From Bacteroidales bacterium UBA1179 (GTDB lineage: Bacteria; Bacteroidota; Bacteroidia; Bacteroidales; Bacteroidaceae): a stretch of 8,372 nucleotides of DNA. The stretch covers positions 801-9,172 of the forward strand of contig DBYT01000112.1 of NCBI GenBank assembly GCA_002309915.1, in the 5' to 3' direction. The notes beneath the pieces are model-generated. The model saw only the letters and a program-made list of their open reading frames with translations. It made no database searches and was not told the DNA's origin. Shown here one piece after another: positions 1-6,418 of the stretch (positions within the stretch are counted from its first letter, which is position 1; the number at the start of each line of letters is the position of its first letter). Position numbers and translations under genes: made by a program.

Positions 1-282
1 ACCGGCACCGCCCTGCTCCACCCGGACACCCACCTGTTCTGGAGCAAAGAAAAGCCGGAGAACTTCCCCGGCCGCACATTCCAAATACAGGGAATTATCC
101 CCTTTGACAAACGCTCGCTGTCAGCCCTGACAAAGACCCAGGCCAACCTCTCAGTAAGGAACTTCCCAGAGTCAGCCCCCGCGCTCCAGCGCCGCCTCAA
201 ACTCCGCGACGGAGGTCCCCGCTACCTCATCGCAACCACCCTCAGCGACAACAAAAAAATAATTTTGGATCTTAGAAGGTAA
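1..282 (+). CDS. C-terminal part of a class I SAM-dependent methyltransferase with THUMP-like domain (5' truncated)
   Basis: Open from the first base in frame 1, stop TAA at 280-282, 93 residues visible; the start lies outside the window. The visible part contains HLFWSKEKPENFPGRTFQI, then SVRNFPESAPALQRRLKLRDGG and YLIATTLSDNKKIIL. From memory, this pattern (FPGR, then RNFP, then LKLxDGG and an ATTL strand) matches the ferredoxin-like and THUMP-like C-terminal domains of the Porphyromonas gingivalis PG_1098 family, in which an N-terminal Rossmann methyltransferase domain precedes them. RNA is a likely substrate by analogy with THUMP proteins, but the catalytic domain is not visible, so substrate and reaction are inference. 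Its last 11 bases overlap the 3' end of the convergent lipoprotein gene, and no terminator hairpin is seen beyond its stop. Confidence 0.72.
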   Translation, partial: TGTALLHPDTHLFWSKEKPENFPGRTFQIQGIIPFDKRSLSALTKTQANLSVRNFPESAPALQRRLKLRDGGPRYLIATTLSDNKKIILDLRR

Positions 283-1492
283 ACCGATACTCCAGGAGTA
301 CGGGATTGTCATCATTCTGGACTGCCAGAGAATCCAGAATCTCACGGGCCAGACCGGACATCGGGACTGATTCATCAACCAGATTACCCGTAGCGGGAAT
401 CTCCCAAACGTACTTGGTTTTGTCAATCGCGCTTATGGTTGCGGTCTCGTTGAGTCCGGGAATTCTCAGTTTGCTGTAGCTCGCCGACTTATGTCCGTCA
501 TTTACATAAAAGAACGAATTAAAGCCGAATCCTTTCGACTCGTCATAGGCCAGATACATGAAACTGATCAGCTCACCGTTCTGGGCCGCATAAAAGATAT
601 ACGGAAGATGGCAGCCGTCATTGTTCAGGACATAATCCATCACACCGCCGTCAATTGCCGAGACATTACGTTCATGATCGGGATCCTTCTCAAAATCGTC
701 AAAGATTTTCTGGGGAACGCCGTTATCTCCGAATGTAAACCTCAGGGCCGGCTTGAGCTTGTAGTCCTGGATTCTGTATATCGTATTCACATATCCTATT
801 GTCTTGAGTAACGGATTGTGCCGGTTGATACCATAAGCAAAATTCTCAAACAAGTTGTTGTGGTGGTTCCAGGAATCAGTATATATAACGACTGTATCAC
901 TAAGGTTGTTCACATCAAAAAGCACGGTCCTTGCAACGCCCGAATAATAACCATTTCCGTCACCGTCATGATTCAGCAGAACCAGGAACTTTCCGCTGTC
1001 CAACGGGCCGATATCCCTGATCTCATAACCTTCGCCAAAATCGACCTTACCCAGATATGTGTAATCGGGAACGGAGTATTTGAGTATGGCCATGGATGCA
1101 TCCATATAGGCATCGACATAAAGAACCCCGTTCTCCTCATCAAGCGATACGATCTTGTTTATTCCCAGATACTCTCCCGGCCCGCGTCCCACACGGTTCA
1201 GGACCGATACCAGATTACCCTCCTTGTCAAACAGGCTTACGCGCGGATAGCCTCTTCCCTCAAACTCGGAAAGTCCCAGAATCCACTTGTCAAAAAAGAA
1301 GTACCTGGATATGCCGTCAATAGGCTCATCGGACTTAAGACGAATGATGCGGAAATCAGTTGCCACATCAGTAAGATCGGCCTCAACGGCCTGCGATGCA
1401 TCAACCAGGAATATTGATTCGTCAACGGTGTCTTTGCACCCAATCAACAGAGCGGAAACAATCACTCCGCCCAGCAAACAAAGTTTTCTCAT
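272..1492 (-). CDS. Six-bladed beta-propeller lipoprotein
   Basis: 406 residues from the ATG at 1492-1490. The reading frame extends two codons upstream to a TTG, but the ATG gives a textbook lipoprotein signal: MRKLC, a hydrophobic stretch at about 4-16, and lipobox L16-I-G-C19, so it should be lipidated on Cys19. The residues after the cysteine (K-D-T-V-D-E) are charged and acid-rich, similar to Bacteroidota lipoprotein export signals, which suggests surface exposure (inference). The VGRGPGEY motif at 101-108, following a strand ending in FDKEGNLV, is typical of the Bacteroidota 6-bladed beta-propeller family (NHL-like repeats), and the length fits. The molecular function of these proteins is generally unknown, and no catalytic residues are recognised. 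It starts 19 bp after the toxin stop on the same strand and may be the last gene of that transcript; no good promoter of its own was found. Its 3' end overlaps the convergent methyltransferase gene by 11 bp. Confidence 0.85.
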   Translation of the reverse strand: MRKLCLLGGVIVSALLIGCKDTVDESIFLVDASQAVEADLTDVATDFRIIRLKSDEPIDGISRYFFFDKWILGLSEFEGRGYPRVSLFDKEGNLVSVLNRVGRGPGEYLGINKIVSLDEENGVLYVDAYMDASMAILKYSVPDYTYLGKVDFGEGYEIRDIGPLDSGKFLVLLNHDGDGNGYYSGVARTVLFDVNNLSDTVVIYTDSWNHHNNLFENFAYGINRHNPLLKTIGYVNTIYRIQDYKLKPALRFTFGDNGVPQKIFDDFEKDPDHERNVSAIDGGVMDYVLNNDGCHLPYIFYAAQNGELISFMYLAYDESKGFGFNSFFYVNDGHKSASYSKLRIPGLNETATISAIDKTKYVWEIPATGNLVDESVPMSGLAREILDSLAVQNDDNPVLLEYRFTF

Positions 1493-1511
1493 AAGCAAAG
1501 GTTCTATCTGA

Positions 1512-2102
1512 TTACAAAATTACCTTTTTCACCCAAAGAGGAATATCGTCAGTATATTTTTTTGCAATCTTGCCGTCTGATGTTCTGAGTATCAAGCGTG
1601 GAGCGGAATTTTCAACGGAATTGTCGTACAGGTAAACTCTATCAGCTATTTTTATCGCCTCCGCAAGATTCTTGAGCGAGCCGAAATAACGGGATATGGT
1701 CTTGGATATCGGCACTTCATGACCGCCGTTCAAATATCTTTGTGCTATACGGTTAATGTTGATAAGCGGCGATTCGGTACATACATAGAATATCCTGATA
1801 AAAAAGCCGGCCTCTTTTGCCTTGCGCAGGAATTTCATCTTCTCGTCCGATGAAAACACCGTCTCAAACACAAAATCCACACCATTCTCAAGACATTCAT
1901 AACGCTGCTCGGTAGCCTTCTGAGCAGCTTTCAGTACAGCGTCGGACGAATTCCAGTCTCCGAACACCTCCTTAGCTATGTTGTCGGGGTTAATGTAAAA
2001 ACTGTCAGCACCCCACTCGTTTTTGAGCAGTTGCTCTGTAGTAGTTGTCTTGCCCGATCCGTTTGGACCTGCAACGATGCATAATACCGGTTTCTTTTTC
2101 AT
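1512..2102 (-). CDS. Zeta-toxin family P-loop kinase, probable toxin of a toxin-antitoxin pair
   Basis: 196 residues from the ATG at 2102-2100. Another ATG at 2117 and a TTG at 2120 are in frame and would overlap the antitoxin by 11-14 bp. The internal ATG is preferred because family members usually begin just before the first strand, here MKKKPVLCIVAGPNGSGKTT. Walker A is G12-PNGSGKT-T20; INPDNIA with D40 and FETVFSS with E80 fit the substrate-binding Asp and Glu regions of zeta/AAA_33 kinases; RIAQRYLNGGHEVP at about 118-131 supplies the arginines and GGHxVP motif of this group. Classic zeta toxins phosphorylate UDP-N-acetylglucosamine and block peptidoglycan synthesis. Whether this compact member uses that substrate is not shown. 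It lies 4 bp downstream of an XRE-type antitoxin gene in the same orientation, the usual antitoxin-first order. Alternative: a chromosomal kinase of unrelated role, less likely given its partner. Confidence 0.85.
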   Translation of the reverse strand: MKKKPVLCIVAGPNGSGKTTTTEQLLKNEWGADSFYINPDNIAKEVFGDWNSSDAVLKAAQKATEQRYECLENGVDFVFETVFSSDEKMKFLRKAKEAGFFIRIFYVCTESPLININRIAQRYLNGGHEVPISKTISRYFGSLKNLAEAIKIADRVYLYDNSVENSAPRLILRTSDGKIAKKYTDDIPLWVKKVIL

Positions 2103-2106
2103 TGTA

Positions 2107-2457
2107 TCAGATCTCATCAAATTTCTTCCTTAAAACTTCTGCCGCATGGGCCGATGACCATGTCGCGGCTTCACACACCTGATGCATTATCTCCTCAAGC
2201 ATATATTCTTTAGGTTCTTCCAAAGAAGACAGCCTGTAATTCCTGATATCGAACTTGGCCGATGAAGCCACATCCACGCCGCACGTGGTTCCAAAATATG
2301 ACAAGACCTGATTCACCTTGTCCATCCTGAGACTCTGCTTTCCTTGCTCCAGCTCACGCAGGAACCTCAATCCCACTCCGACACGAGCCGCCAGTTCCGG
2401 CTGAGTAAGATGCAGCTCCTTACGGTTCTTCTTTACAAACTCGCTGATTTGCACCAT
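2107..2457 (-). CDS. XRE/HipB-like antitoxin and transcriptional repressor with C-terminal extension
   Basis: 116 residues, ATG at 2457-2455, TGA at 2109-2107. Residues about 5-56 are a helix-turn-helix of the XRE family: LTQPELAARVGVGLRFLRELEQGKQSLR then MDKVNQVLSYFG, closely resembling HipB/Y4mF antitoxins, which are often only about 70 residues. Here a tail of about 45 residues follows (72-116), with LEEPKEYMLEEIMHQV, an Ala-rich helix and a final KKFDEI. I infer that the tail binds and neutralises the adjacent kinase while the N-terminal domain represses the operon, as PezA does for PezT, although this HTH is HipB-like. The gene is separated from the toxin by 4 bp. A perfect 17-bp inverted repeat starts directly upstream of its start codon and overlaps its predicted promoter, which supports autoregulation. 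Confidence 0.85.
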   Translation of the reverse strand: MVQISEFVKKNRKELHLTQPELAARVGVGLRFLRELEQGKQSLRMDKVNQVLSYFGTTCGVDVASSAKFDIRNYRLSSLEEPKEYMLEEIMHQVCEAATWSSAHAAEVLRKKFDEI

Positions 2458-2525
2458 AATTTATACCCTTTTGGCGCAAAGATAATCAAAACACCGGACG
2501 TATCCACCCCAAAAGGGTATAAATT
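2458..2525. promoter_or_regulatory. Probable antitoxin operator: perfect 17-bp inverted repeat
   Basis: The arm AATTTATACCCTTTTGG at 2458-2474 is exactly complementary to CCAAAAGGGTATAAATT at 2509-2525, with 34 bp between. The left arm touches the antitoxin ATG and covers the expected transcription start and leader; the right arm lies upstream of the predicted promoter. The arm centres are 51 bp apart, close to five helical turns, so two bound dimers could sit on the same DNA face. The right arm region also contains ACCC-N5-GGGT (2506-2518), a compact dyad; the equivalent dyad at the left arm (2465-2477) is imperfect. Repression by the HTH antitoxin is inferred from position and symmetry. Confidence 0.65.
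2477..2484 (-). promoter_or_regulatory. Bacteroidota-type -7 box for the antitoxin-toxin operon
   Basis: On the minus strand this reads TATCTTTG, an exact match to the TAnnTTTG -7 consensus of Bacteroidota. It ends 19 bases before the antitoxin ATG, giving a short leader of about 13 bases that lies inside the left arm of the inverted repeat. No TTTG is found at the usual spacing of about 19 bp upstream; the nearest (minus strand of 2510-2513) is 25 bp away, so the -33 element is weak or absent. Confidence 0.55.
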
Positions 2526-2528
2526 GAA

Positions 2529-2604
2529 TTTCGCCAAAGTGTCCCACGCCCATCGGCCCCAGAGCACACTCTCAGCGGGGTTGATGTGGGACACTTTGGC
2601 AAAA
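2529..2604. repeat. Long inverted repeat, potential hairpin, upstream of the EamA transporter
   Basis: TTTCGCCAAAGTGTCCCAC at 2529-2547 and GTGGGACACTTTGGCAAAA at 2586-2604 are inverse complements over 19 positions with one mismatch (15 continuous perfect pairs). Inside, ATCGGCCCC (2552-2560) can pair with GGGGTTGAT (2577-2585) if G-T pairs are allowed, extending the stem past a 4-base bulge and leaving a 16-base loop. It starts 4 bp beyond the antitoxin operator repeat but has a different sequence. It lies upstream of both predicted transcription starts, so it may be a protein-binding site or a remnant of a small mobile element rather than a terminator. There is no clear target-site duplication and no T-tract. 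Confidence 0.7.
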
Positions 2605-2611
2605 ACCATCG

Positions 2612-2619
2612 TATCTTTG
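2612..2619 (+). promoter_or_regulatory. -7 box for the EamA transporter gene
   Basis: TATCTTTG matches the TAnnTTTG consensus exactly and ends 8 bases before the ATG at 2628, so the transcript would be leaderless or nearly so. A TTTG at 2595-2598, inside the right arm of the adjacent inverted repeat, is only 13 bp upstream instead of about 19, so it is a poor -33 candidate. Confidence 0.5.
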
Positions 2620-2627
2620 CACCCGCA

Positions 2628-3518
2628 ATGAAAAAACAGAGCAACATCGCAATAGGAATGGCAGCCGGAATAGCAGCCGGAGTGTCATACGGAATGAACC
2701 CGCTGTTTGCCAAGCCGTTGCTGGCCGATGGCGTCTCCATACCCACAATGCTTTTCTTCCGATACGCGATATCGGTCGTAATAATGGCTGTATGGATGAA
2801 ACTGAAAGGTGAATCCTTCCGCGTCAAGGCCGATGAGTTCAGACTGCTGGTGGTGCTTGGCCTGCTCTTCTCCTTGAGCAGTCTGTTCCTGTTTGAATCC
2901 TACAGGTTCATCCCGTCCGGGCTGGCCACCACACTGGTCTATCTCTACCCCATTTTTGTGGCGCTGATAATGGTGGTGCTCAAGTCTTACCCCACCTGGC
3001 AGACCTGGATAGCAATTGCCGTTACATTTGTGGGTGTAATCTTGCTCAGCCTGCCCTCAGGCAAACTGTCGCTGCATGCAGGCGGCATGATTCTGGCTGC
3101 CCTATCGGCCCTGAGTTACGCTTTCTATCTGGTAATAGTGAACCGCTCCACACGCATCCGCCACATATCCAATCACACGCTCACATTCTATGCATTAGCA
3201 GTTGGAACCGTATTATTCCTGTGCTATCAGTACACCAGCCATGTGCCATTCATGAATGGAGTAAGCACCTGGAAATCAGCACTCAGCCTGACAGGTCTGG
3301 CCATATTCCCCACCATGATTTCCCTGCTCACGCTGGCCATAGCCACCCGAAACATCGGCCCCACCCGCACTGCTATCCTGGGAGTGTTCGAGCCCGTAAC
3401 CGCCATCCTCATCGGCACCTTACTCTTTCTGGAGCCCATCACCACGCGCATGGTCATCGGCATAATCCTCTGCCTTGCCGCCGTCCTCTTCATGTCCCTC
3501 CACAGCCCATCAAAATAG
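2628..3518 (+). CDS. EamA/DMT-superfamily inner-membrane transporter
   Basis: 296 residues. The frame is open back to a GTG at 2586, but the ATG at 2628 is chosen because MKKQSN followed by the first membrane segment is normal for the family and a -7 box lies between the two candidates. About ten hydrophobic segments can be read at roughly 7-24, 38-57, 73-90, 96-117, 125-142, 152-171, 183-201, 216-239, 246-268 and 271-291. They form two similar five-helix halves (two EamA domains). Family-typical stretches are the first-helix GVSYGMNPLFAK, SGLATTLVYLYPIFVAL in helix 4, and FEPVTAILIGTLLFLEP near the end. DMT members export or import metabolites such as amino acids, nucleosides or drugs; the substrate cannot be told here. 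It stands alone between a divergent toxin-antitoxin locus and convergent uvrA. Confidence 0.9.
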   Translation: MKKQSNIAIGMAAGIAAGVSYGMNPLFAKPLLADGVSIPTMLFFRYAISVVIMAVWMKLKGESFRVKADEFRLLVVLGLLFSLSSLFLFESYRFIPSGLATTLVYLYPIFVALIMVVLKSYPTWQTWIAIAVTFVGVILLSLPSGKLSLHAGGMILAALSALSYAFYLVIVNRSTRIRHISNHTLTFYALAVGTVLFLCYQYTSHVPFMNGVSTWKSALSLTGLAIFPTMISLLTLAIATRNIGPTRTAILGVFEPVTAILIGTLLFLEPITTRMVIGIILCLAAVLFMSLHSPSK

Positions 3519-3545
3519 TACCAATGGGGCCTGACCCCTTTGGTA
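3519..3545. terminator. Probable bidirectional terminator hairpin between the EamA gene and uvrA
   Basis: TACCAA (3519-3524) pairs with TTGGTA (3540-3545) and GGGG (3526-3529) with CCCC (3535-3538); one T/T mismatch lies between them and the loop is 5 bases (CCTGA). It begins right after the transporter stop codon and ends 5 bp before the uvrA stop codon. The downstream T-tracts are poor on the plus strand (ATCATTTTA) and short on the minus strand (TTTT), so it is a hairpin with moderate terminator support. Confidence 0.6.
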
Positions 3546-3550
3546 TCATT

Positions 3551-6412
3551 TTAGCGGGAGAGCTCTTCGGCAAGGAAGCGGGAGGTGTAGCCTTTGCCGC
3601 AGGAGGCGACCTGCTCGGGGGTGCCCTGAGCGACGATCATGCCGCCGCCGCGACCTCCTTCGGGGCCGATGTCAATGATCCAGTCGGCCTGCTTGATCAC
3701 GTCCATGTTATGCTCAATCACAATCACGGTGTTGCCCTTGTCGACCAGACGGTTAAGCACGCCCATCAACACGCGGATATCCTCAAAATGCAGACCTGTG
3801 GTAGGCTCGTCAAGGATATAGAGGGTGCGGCCGGTATCGCGTTTGGCAAGTTCTGTTGCCAGTTTCACGCGCTGACTCTCACCGCCTGATATGGTGGTTG
3901 AGGGCTGGCCCAACTTCAAATATCCAAGGCCCACATCCTGCAGCACCTTTATCTTACCCAATATGGTGGGAACGTTCTCAAAGAACTCCACAGCCATATT
4001 GATAGTCATATCCAGCACATCGGCAATGGATTTGCCCTTGTAGCGAACCTCAAGAGTTTCGCGGTTGTATCGCTTTCCGTGACAGACCTCACAGGGCACC
4101 ATCACATCGGGCAGGAAATTCATCTCGATGGTCTTGTAGCCGTTTCCGCCGCATGCCTCGCAACGGCCGCCGCTCACATTAAATGAGAACCTGCCCGGCT
4201 TATAAGCGCGAATCTTGGACTCCGGGAGTTCCACAAAAAGCTGGCGTATATCGCTGAATACGCCCGTATAAGTAGCGGGATTGGAACGCGGTGAACGGCC
4301 TATGGGCGACTGGTCCACATCCACCACCTTGTCTATCAGATCAATACCCTCAACAGAGTCATATGCCAGAGGTTCTTTCAGGGACCTGTAGAACTTCTGT
4401 GACAGTATGGGCTGCAGGGTCTCGTTTACCAGCGTTGATTTGCCGCTGCCCGATACGCCCGTCACGCATATGAGCTTGCCCAGCGGGAACTCCACATCAA
4501 TGCCTTTCAGGTTATTGCCCCGGCAGCCGCGCAGCACAATGCTCTGTCCGTTACCGGCACGGCGGTCCGACAGCACGCCTTCAAATGTATCAAGCTTACC
4601 GTTAAGGTATCCGGCAGTAAGGGTTTCGGTCTTAAGCATATCATCAACCGTACCCTGGAAAACAACCTCACCACCCTTACGGCCGGCACGGGGTCCTAAG
4701 TCTATTATCCAGTCGGCAGCCAGCATCATATCGCGGTCATGCTCCACCACAAGAACGGTGTTGCCGCCGTCACGCAGCTGTTTAAGTGAGTCAATCAGGC
4801 GAACATTATCTCTCTGATGGAGGCCGATACTGGGCTCGTCAAGGATATAGAGCACATTGACCAGTTTGGAGCCTATCTGAGTAGCCAGACGTATGCGCTG
4901 TTCCTCACCGCCCGACAGAGACTCGGCAGGACGGTTCAGGGACAGATAGTCCAGACCCACCTCAAGCATGAATCCCAGACGGGTACGTATCTCCTTGAGA
5001 ATCTCGGATGCAATGGTGCGCTGGCGCTCGCTAAGACGCGGCTCTACATTACAGCACCACTCATAGAGATCCTGAATATCCATCGATGCCAGCTCGTATA
5101 TGTTCTTGCCGTCAATACGGAAGTTCAGAGCCTCCTTATTAAGACGTGCACCGCCGCACTCGGGGCACACACGCGTAACCGCAAACTGATCGGCCCACTT
5201 CTGCTCGGCAGCCGTCAGGTCTGTCTGCTGCTGGAGCGAACGCACGTATTTGACCACGCCCTCGTACTCCATGAAAACAGCATCGGCCTCACTGTTAATG
5301 CCGGTTATCTGCACCTTTATGCGCTCGTCGCAGCCATTTAGCAACTCATCGACCACATCATTGGTCATCTCCGATATGGGAGTATCCAGTGTATAGTCAT
5401 ATTTGGCCAGCAGAGCGGTTATCTGCCTGAATATAAGCGTATTCTTAAACGGTCCCAGCGGAGCTATGGCACCCTTGCGGACTGAAAGCGAACGGTCCGG
5501 AAGCACCTTATCTTCATCAACGGCCGATATATAACCCAGTCCCTTGCACTTGGGGCAGAATCCCTGCGGAGAGTTGAACGAGAAATTATGGGGCGCGGGA
5601 TCACGATATGAGATACCTGTAGTAGGACACATCAACCGCTTGCTGTAATGTTTGAGTACGCCCTGCTCTGCACGGCCGGGTATGGTCTCCTTGGGCATGG
5701 ACAGCACCATCATTATGCCGTCGCCCTGCTTCATGGCCAGAGCCACGCTGTCGGTCAGACGGGGACGATACTTCTCATTCACCACCAGTTTCTCAATCAC
5801 CACCTCTATATCATGGTTGCGGTAACGGTCCAGTTTCATGCCGGGCTTTACCTCTCGCATCTCACCGTCCACACGAACATTGATGTATCCCTTGCGGCGT
5901 ATGCTCTCAAACAGCTCCTTGTAATGGCCCTTGCGGTTACGCACCAGCGGAGCCAGCACATAGATACGCTGTCCTTCATAGTCCGATACTATGCGCTCCA
6001 CTATCTGCTCCTCGGTGAACTTTACCATCTTCTCACCGCTCAGGTAAGAGAACGCCTCACCTGCACGGGCAAACAAAAGTCTCAGATAATCATAGACTTC
6101 CGTAACAGTTCCTACGGTTGAGCGAGGATTGCGGTTAGTAGTTTTCTGTTCTATGGATATAACAGGGCTCAGTCCCGTGATGCGGTCCACATCAGGACGC
6201 TGCAGGTTACCCAGGAAATTGCGTGCGTAGGCCGAGAAAGTCTCAATGTAACGGCGCTGACCCTCGGCATAGATGGTATCAAAAGCCAGTGACGACTTGC
6301 CGCTGCCGCTCAGTCCGGTTACCACCGTGAGCGACTTGTGCGGTATCTCCACATCTATGTTCTTCAGGTTGTTGGACCTGGCACCAGTTACTACAATCTT
6401 AGACTTCTCCAT
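3551..6412 (-). CDS. uvrA: UvrABC excinuclease subunit A
   Basis: 953 residues, full family length, ATG at 6412-6410. UvrA is the dimeric ATPase that finds helix-distorting DNA lesions and loads UvrB in nucleotide excision repair in the cytoplasm. Both ABC modules look intact: Walker A GLSGSGKSS at 33-41 and GVSGSGKST at 652-660, signature LSGGEEQR at 499-506 and SGGESQR at 842-848, Walker B ILDEPS at 523-528 and ILDEPT at 866-871. The second zinc site is complete (C751, C754, C774, C777) and RCEACGGNGYK is conserved. In the first zinc site the usual CxxC...CxxC has C262, C286 and C289, but Thr265 occupies the second cysteine position (MCPTTG). That may be normal for this phylum. The gene starts 6 bp after the CHU_C-domain gene, and no -7 box is seen directly in front of it, so it is probably read through from 7221-7251. 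It converges on the EamA gene. Confidence 0.98.
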   Translation of the reverse strand: MEKSKIVVTGARSNNLKNIDVEIPHKSLTVVTGLSGSGKSSLAFDTIYAEGQRRYIETFSAYARNFLGNLQRPDVDRITGLSPVISIEQKTTNRNPRSTVGTVTEVYDYLRLLFARAGEAFSYLSGEKMVKFTEEQIVERIVSDYEGQRIYVLAPLVRNRKGHYKELFESIRRKGYINVRVDGEMREVKPGMKLDRYRNHDIEVVIEKLVVNEKYRPRLTDSVALAMKQGDGIMMVLSMPKETIPGRAEQGVLKHYSKRLMCPTTGISYRDPAPHNFSFNSPQGFCPKCKGLGYISAVDEDKVLPDRSLSVRKGAIAPLGPFKNTLIFRQITALLAKYDYTLDTPISEMTNDVVDELLNGCDERIKVQITGINSEADAVFMEYEGVVKYVRSLQQQTDLTAAEQKWADQFAVTRVCPECGGARLNKEALNFRIDGKNIYELASMDIQDLYEWCCNVEPRLSERQRTIASEILKEIRTRLGFMLEVGLDYLSLNRPAESLSGGEEQRIRLATQIGSKLVNVLYILDEPSIGLHQRDNVRLIDSLKQLRDGGNTVLVVEHDRDMMLAADWIIDLGPRAGRKGGEVVFQGTVDDMLKTETLTAGYLNGKLDTFEGVLSDRRAGNGQSIVLRGCRGNNLKGIDVEFPLGKLICVTGVSGSGKSTLVNETLQPILSQKFYRSLKEPLAYDSVEGIDLIDKVVDVDQSPIGRSPRSNPATYTGVFSDIRQLFVELPESKIRAYKPGRFSFNVSGGRCEACGGNGYKTIEMNFLPDVMVPCEVCHGKRYNRETLEVRYKGKSIADVLDMTINMAVEFFENVPTILGKIKVLQDVGLGYLKLGQPSTTISGGESQRVKLATELAKRDTGRTLYILDEPTTGLHFEDIRVLMGVLNRLVDKGNTVIVIEHNMDVIKQADWIIDIGPEGGRGGGMIVAQGTPEQVASCGKGYTSRFLAEELSR

Positions 6413-6418
6413 TATAAA

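Noticed and set aside
288..300. TACTCC-A-GGAGTA palindrome near the convergent junction
   Set aside because: The one-base loop cannot form a terminator hairpin, there is no T-tract, and it lies within the lipoprotein coding sequence.
818..1417. 199-codon open frame on the plus strand
   Set aside because: It is fully antisense to the beta-propeller lipoprotein gene, which has a clear lipobox and family motif. The plus-strand translation shows no recognisable domain.
1493..1511. AACCTTTG on the minus strand just before the lipoprotein ATG as a promoter -7 box
   Set aside because: The first base departs from TAnnTTTG, no TTTG lies at the right distance, and it is only 3 bases from the start codon, so transcription would begin inside the gene.
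2486..2827. 113-codon minus-strand open frame crossing the intergenic region
   Set aside because: It overlaps the start of the EamA gene antisense and runs through both inverted repeats; no domain or start signal was seen.
3221..3889. 222-codon plus-strand open frame spanning the EamA gene end and the uvrA end
   Set aside because: It runs out of frame through EamA, across the hairpin, and antisense through uvrA. The His/Pro-rich start is a frame artefact.
4817..5341. 174-codon plus-strand open frame, plus others at 5648-6121 and 6338-6838
   Set aside because: They lie antisense to uvrA and the CHU_C gene, and their translations are low-complexity shadows of conserved coding sequence.
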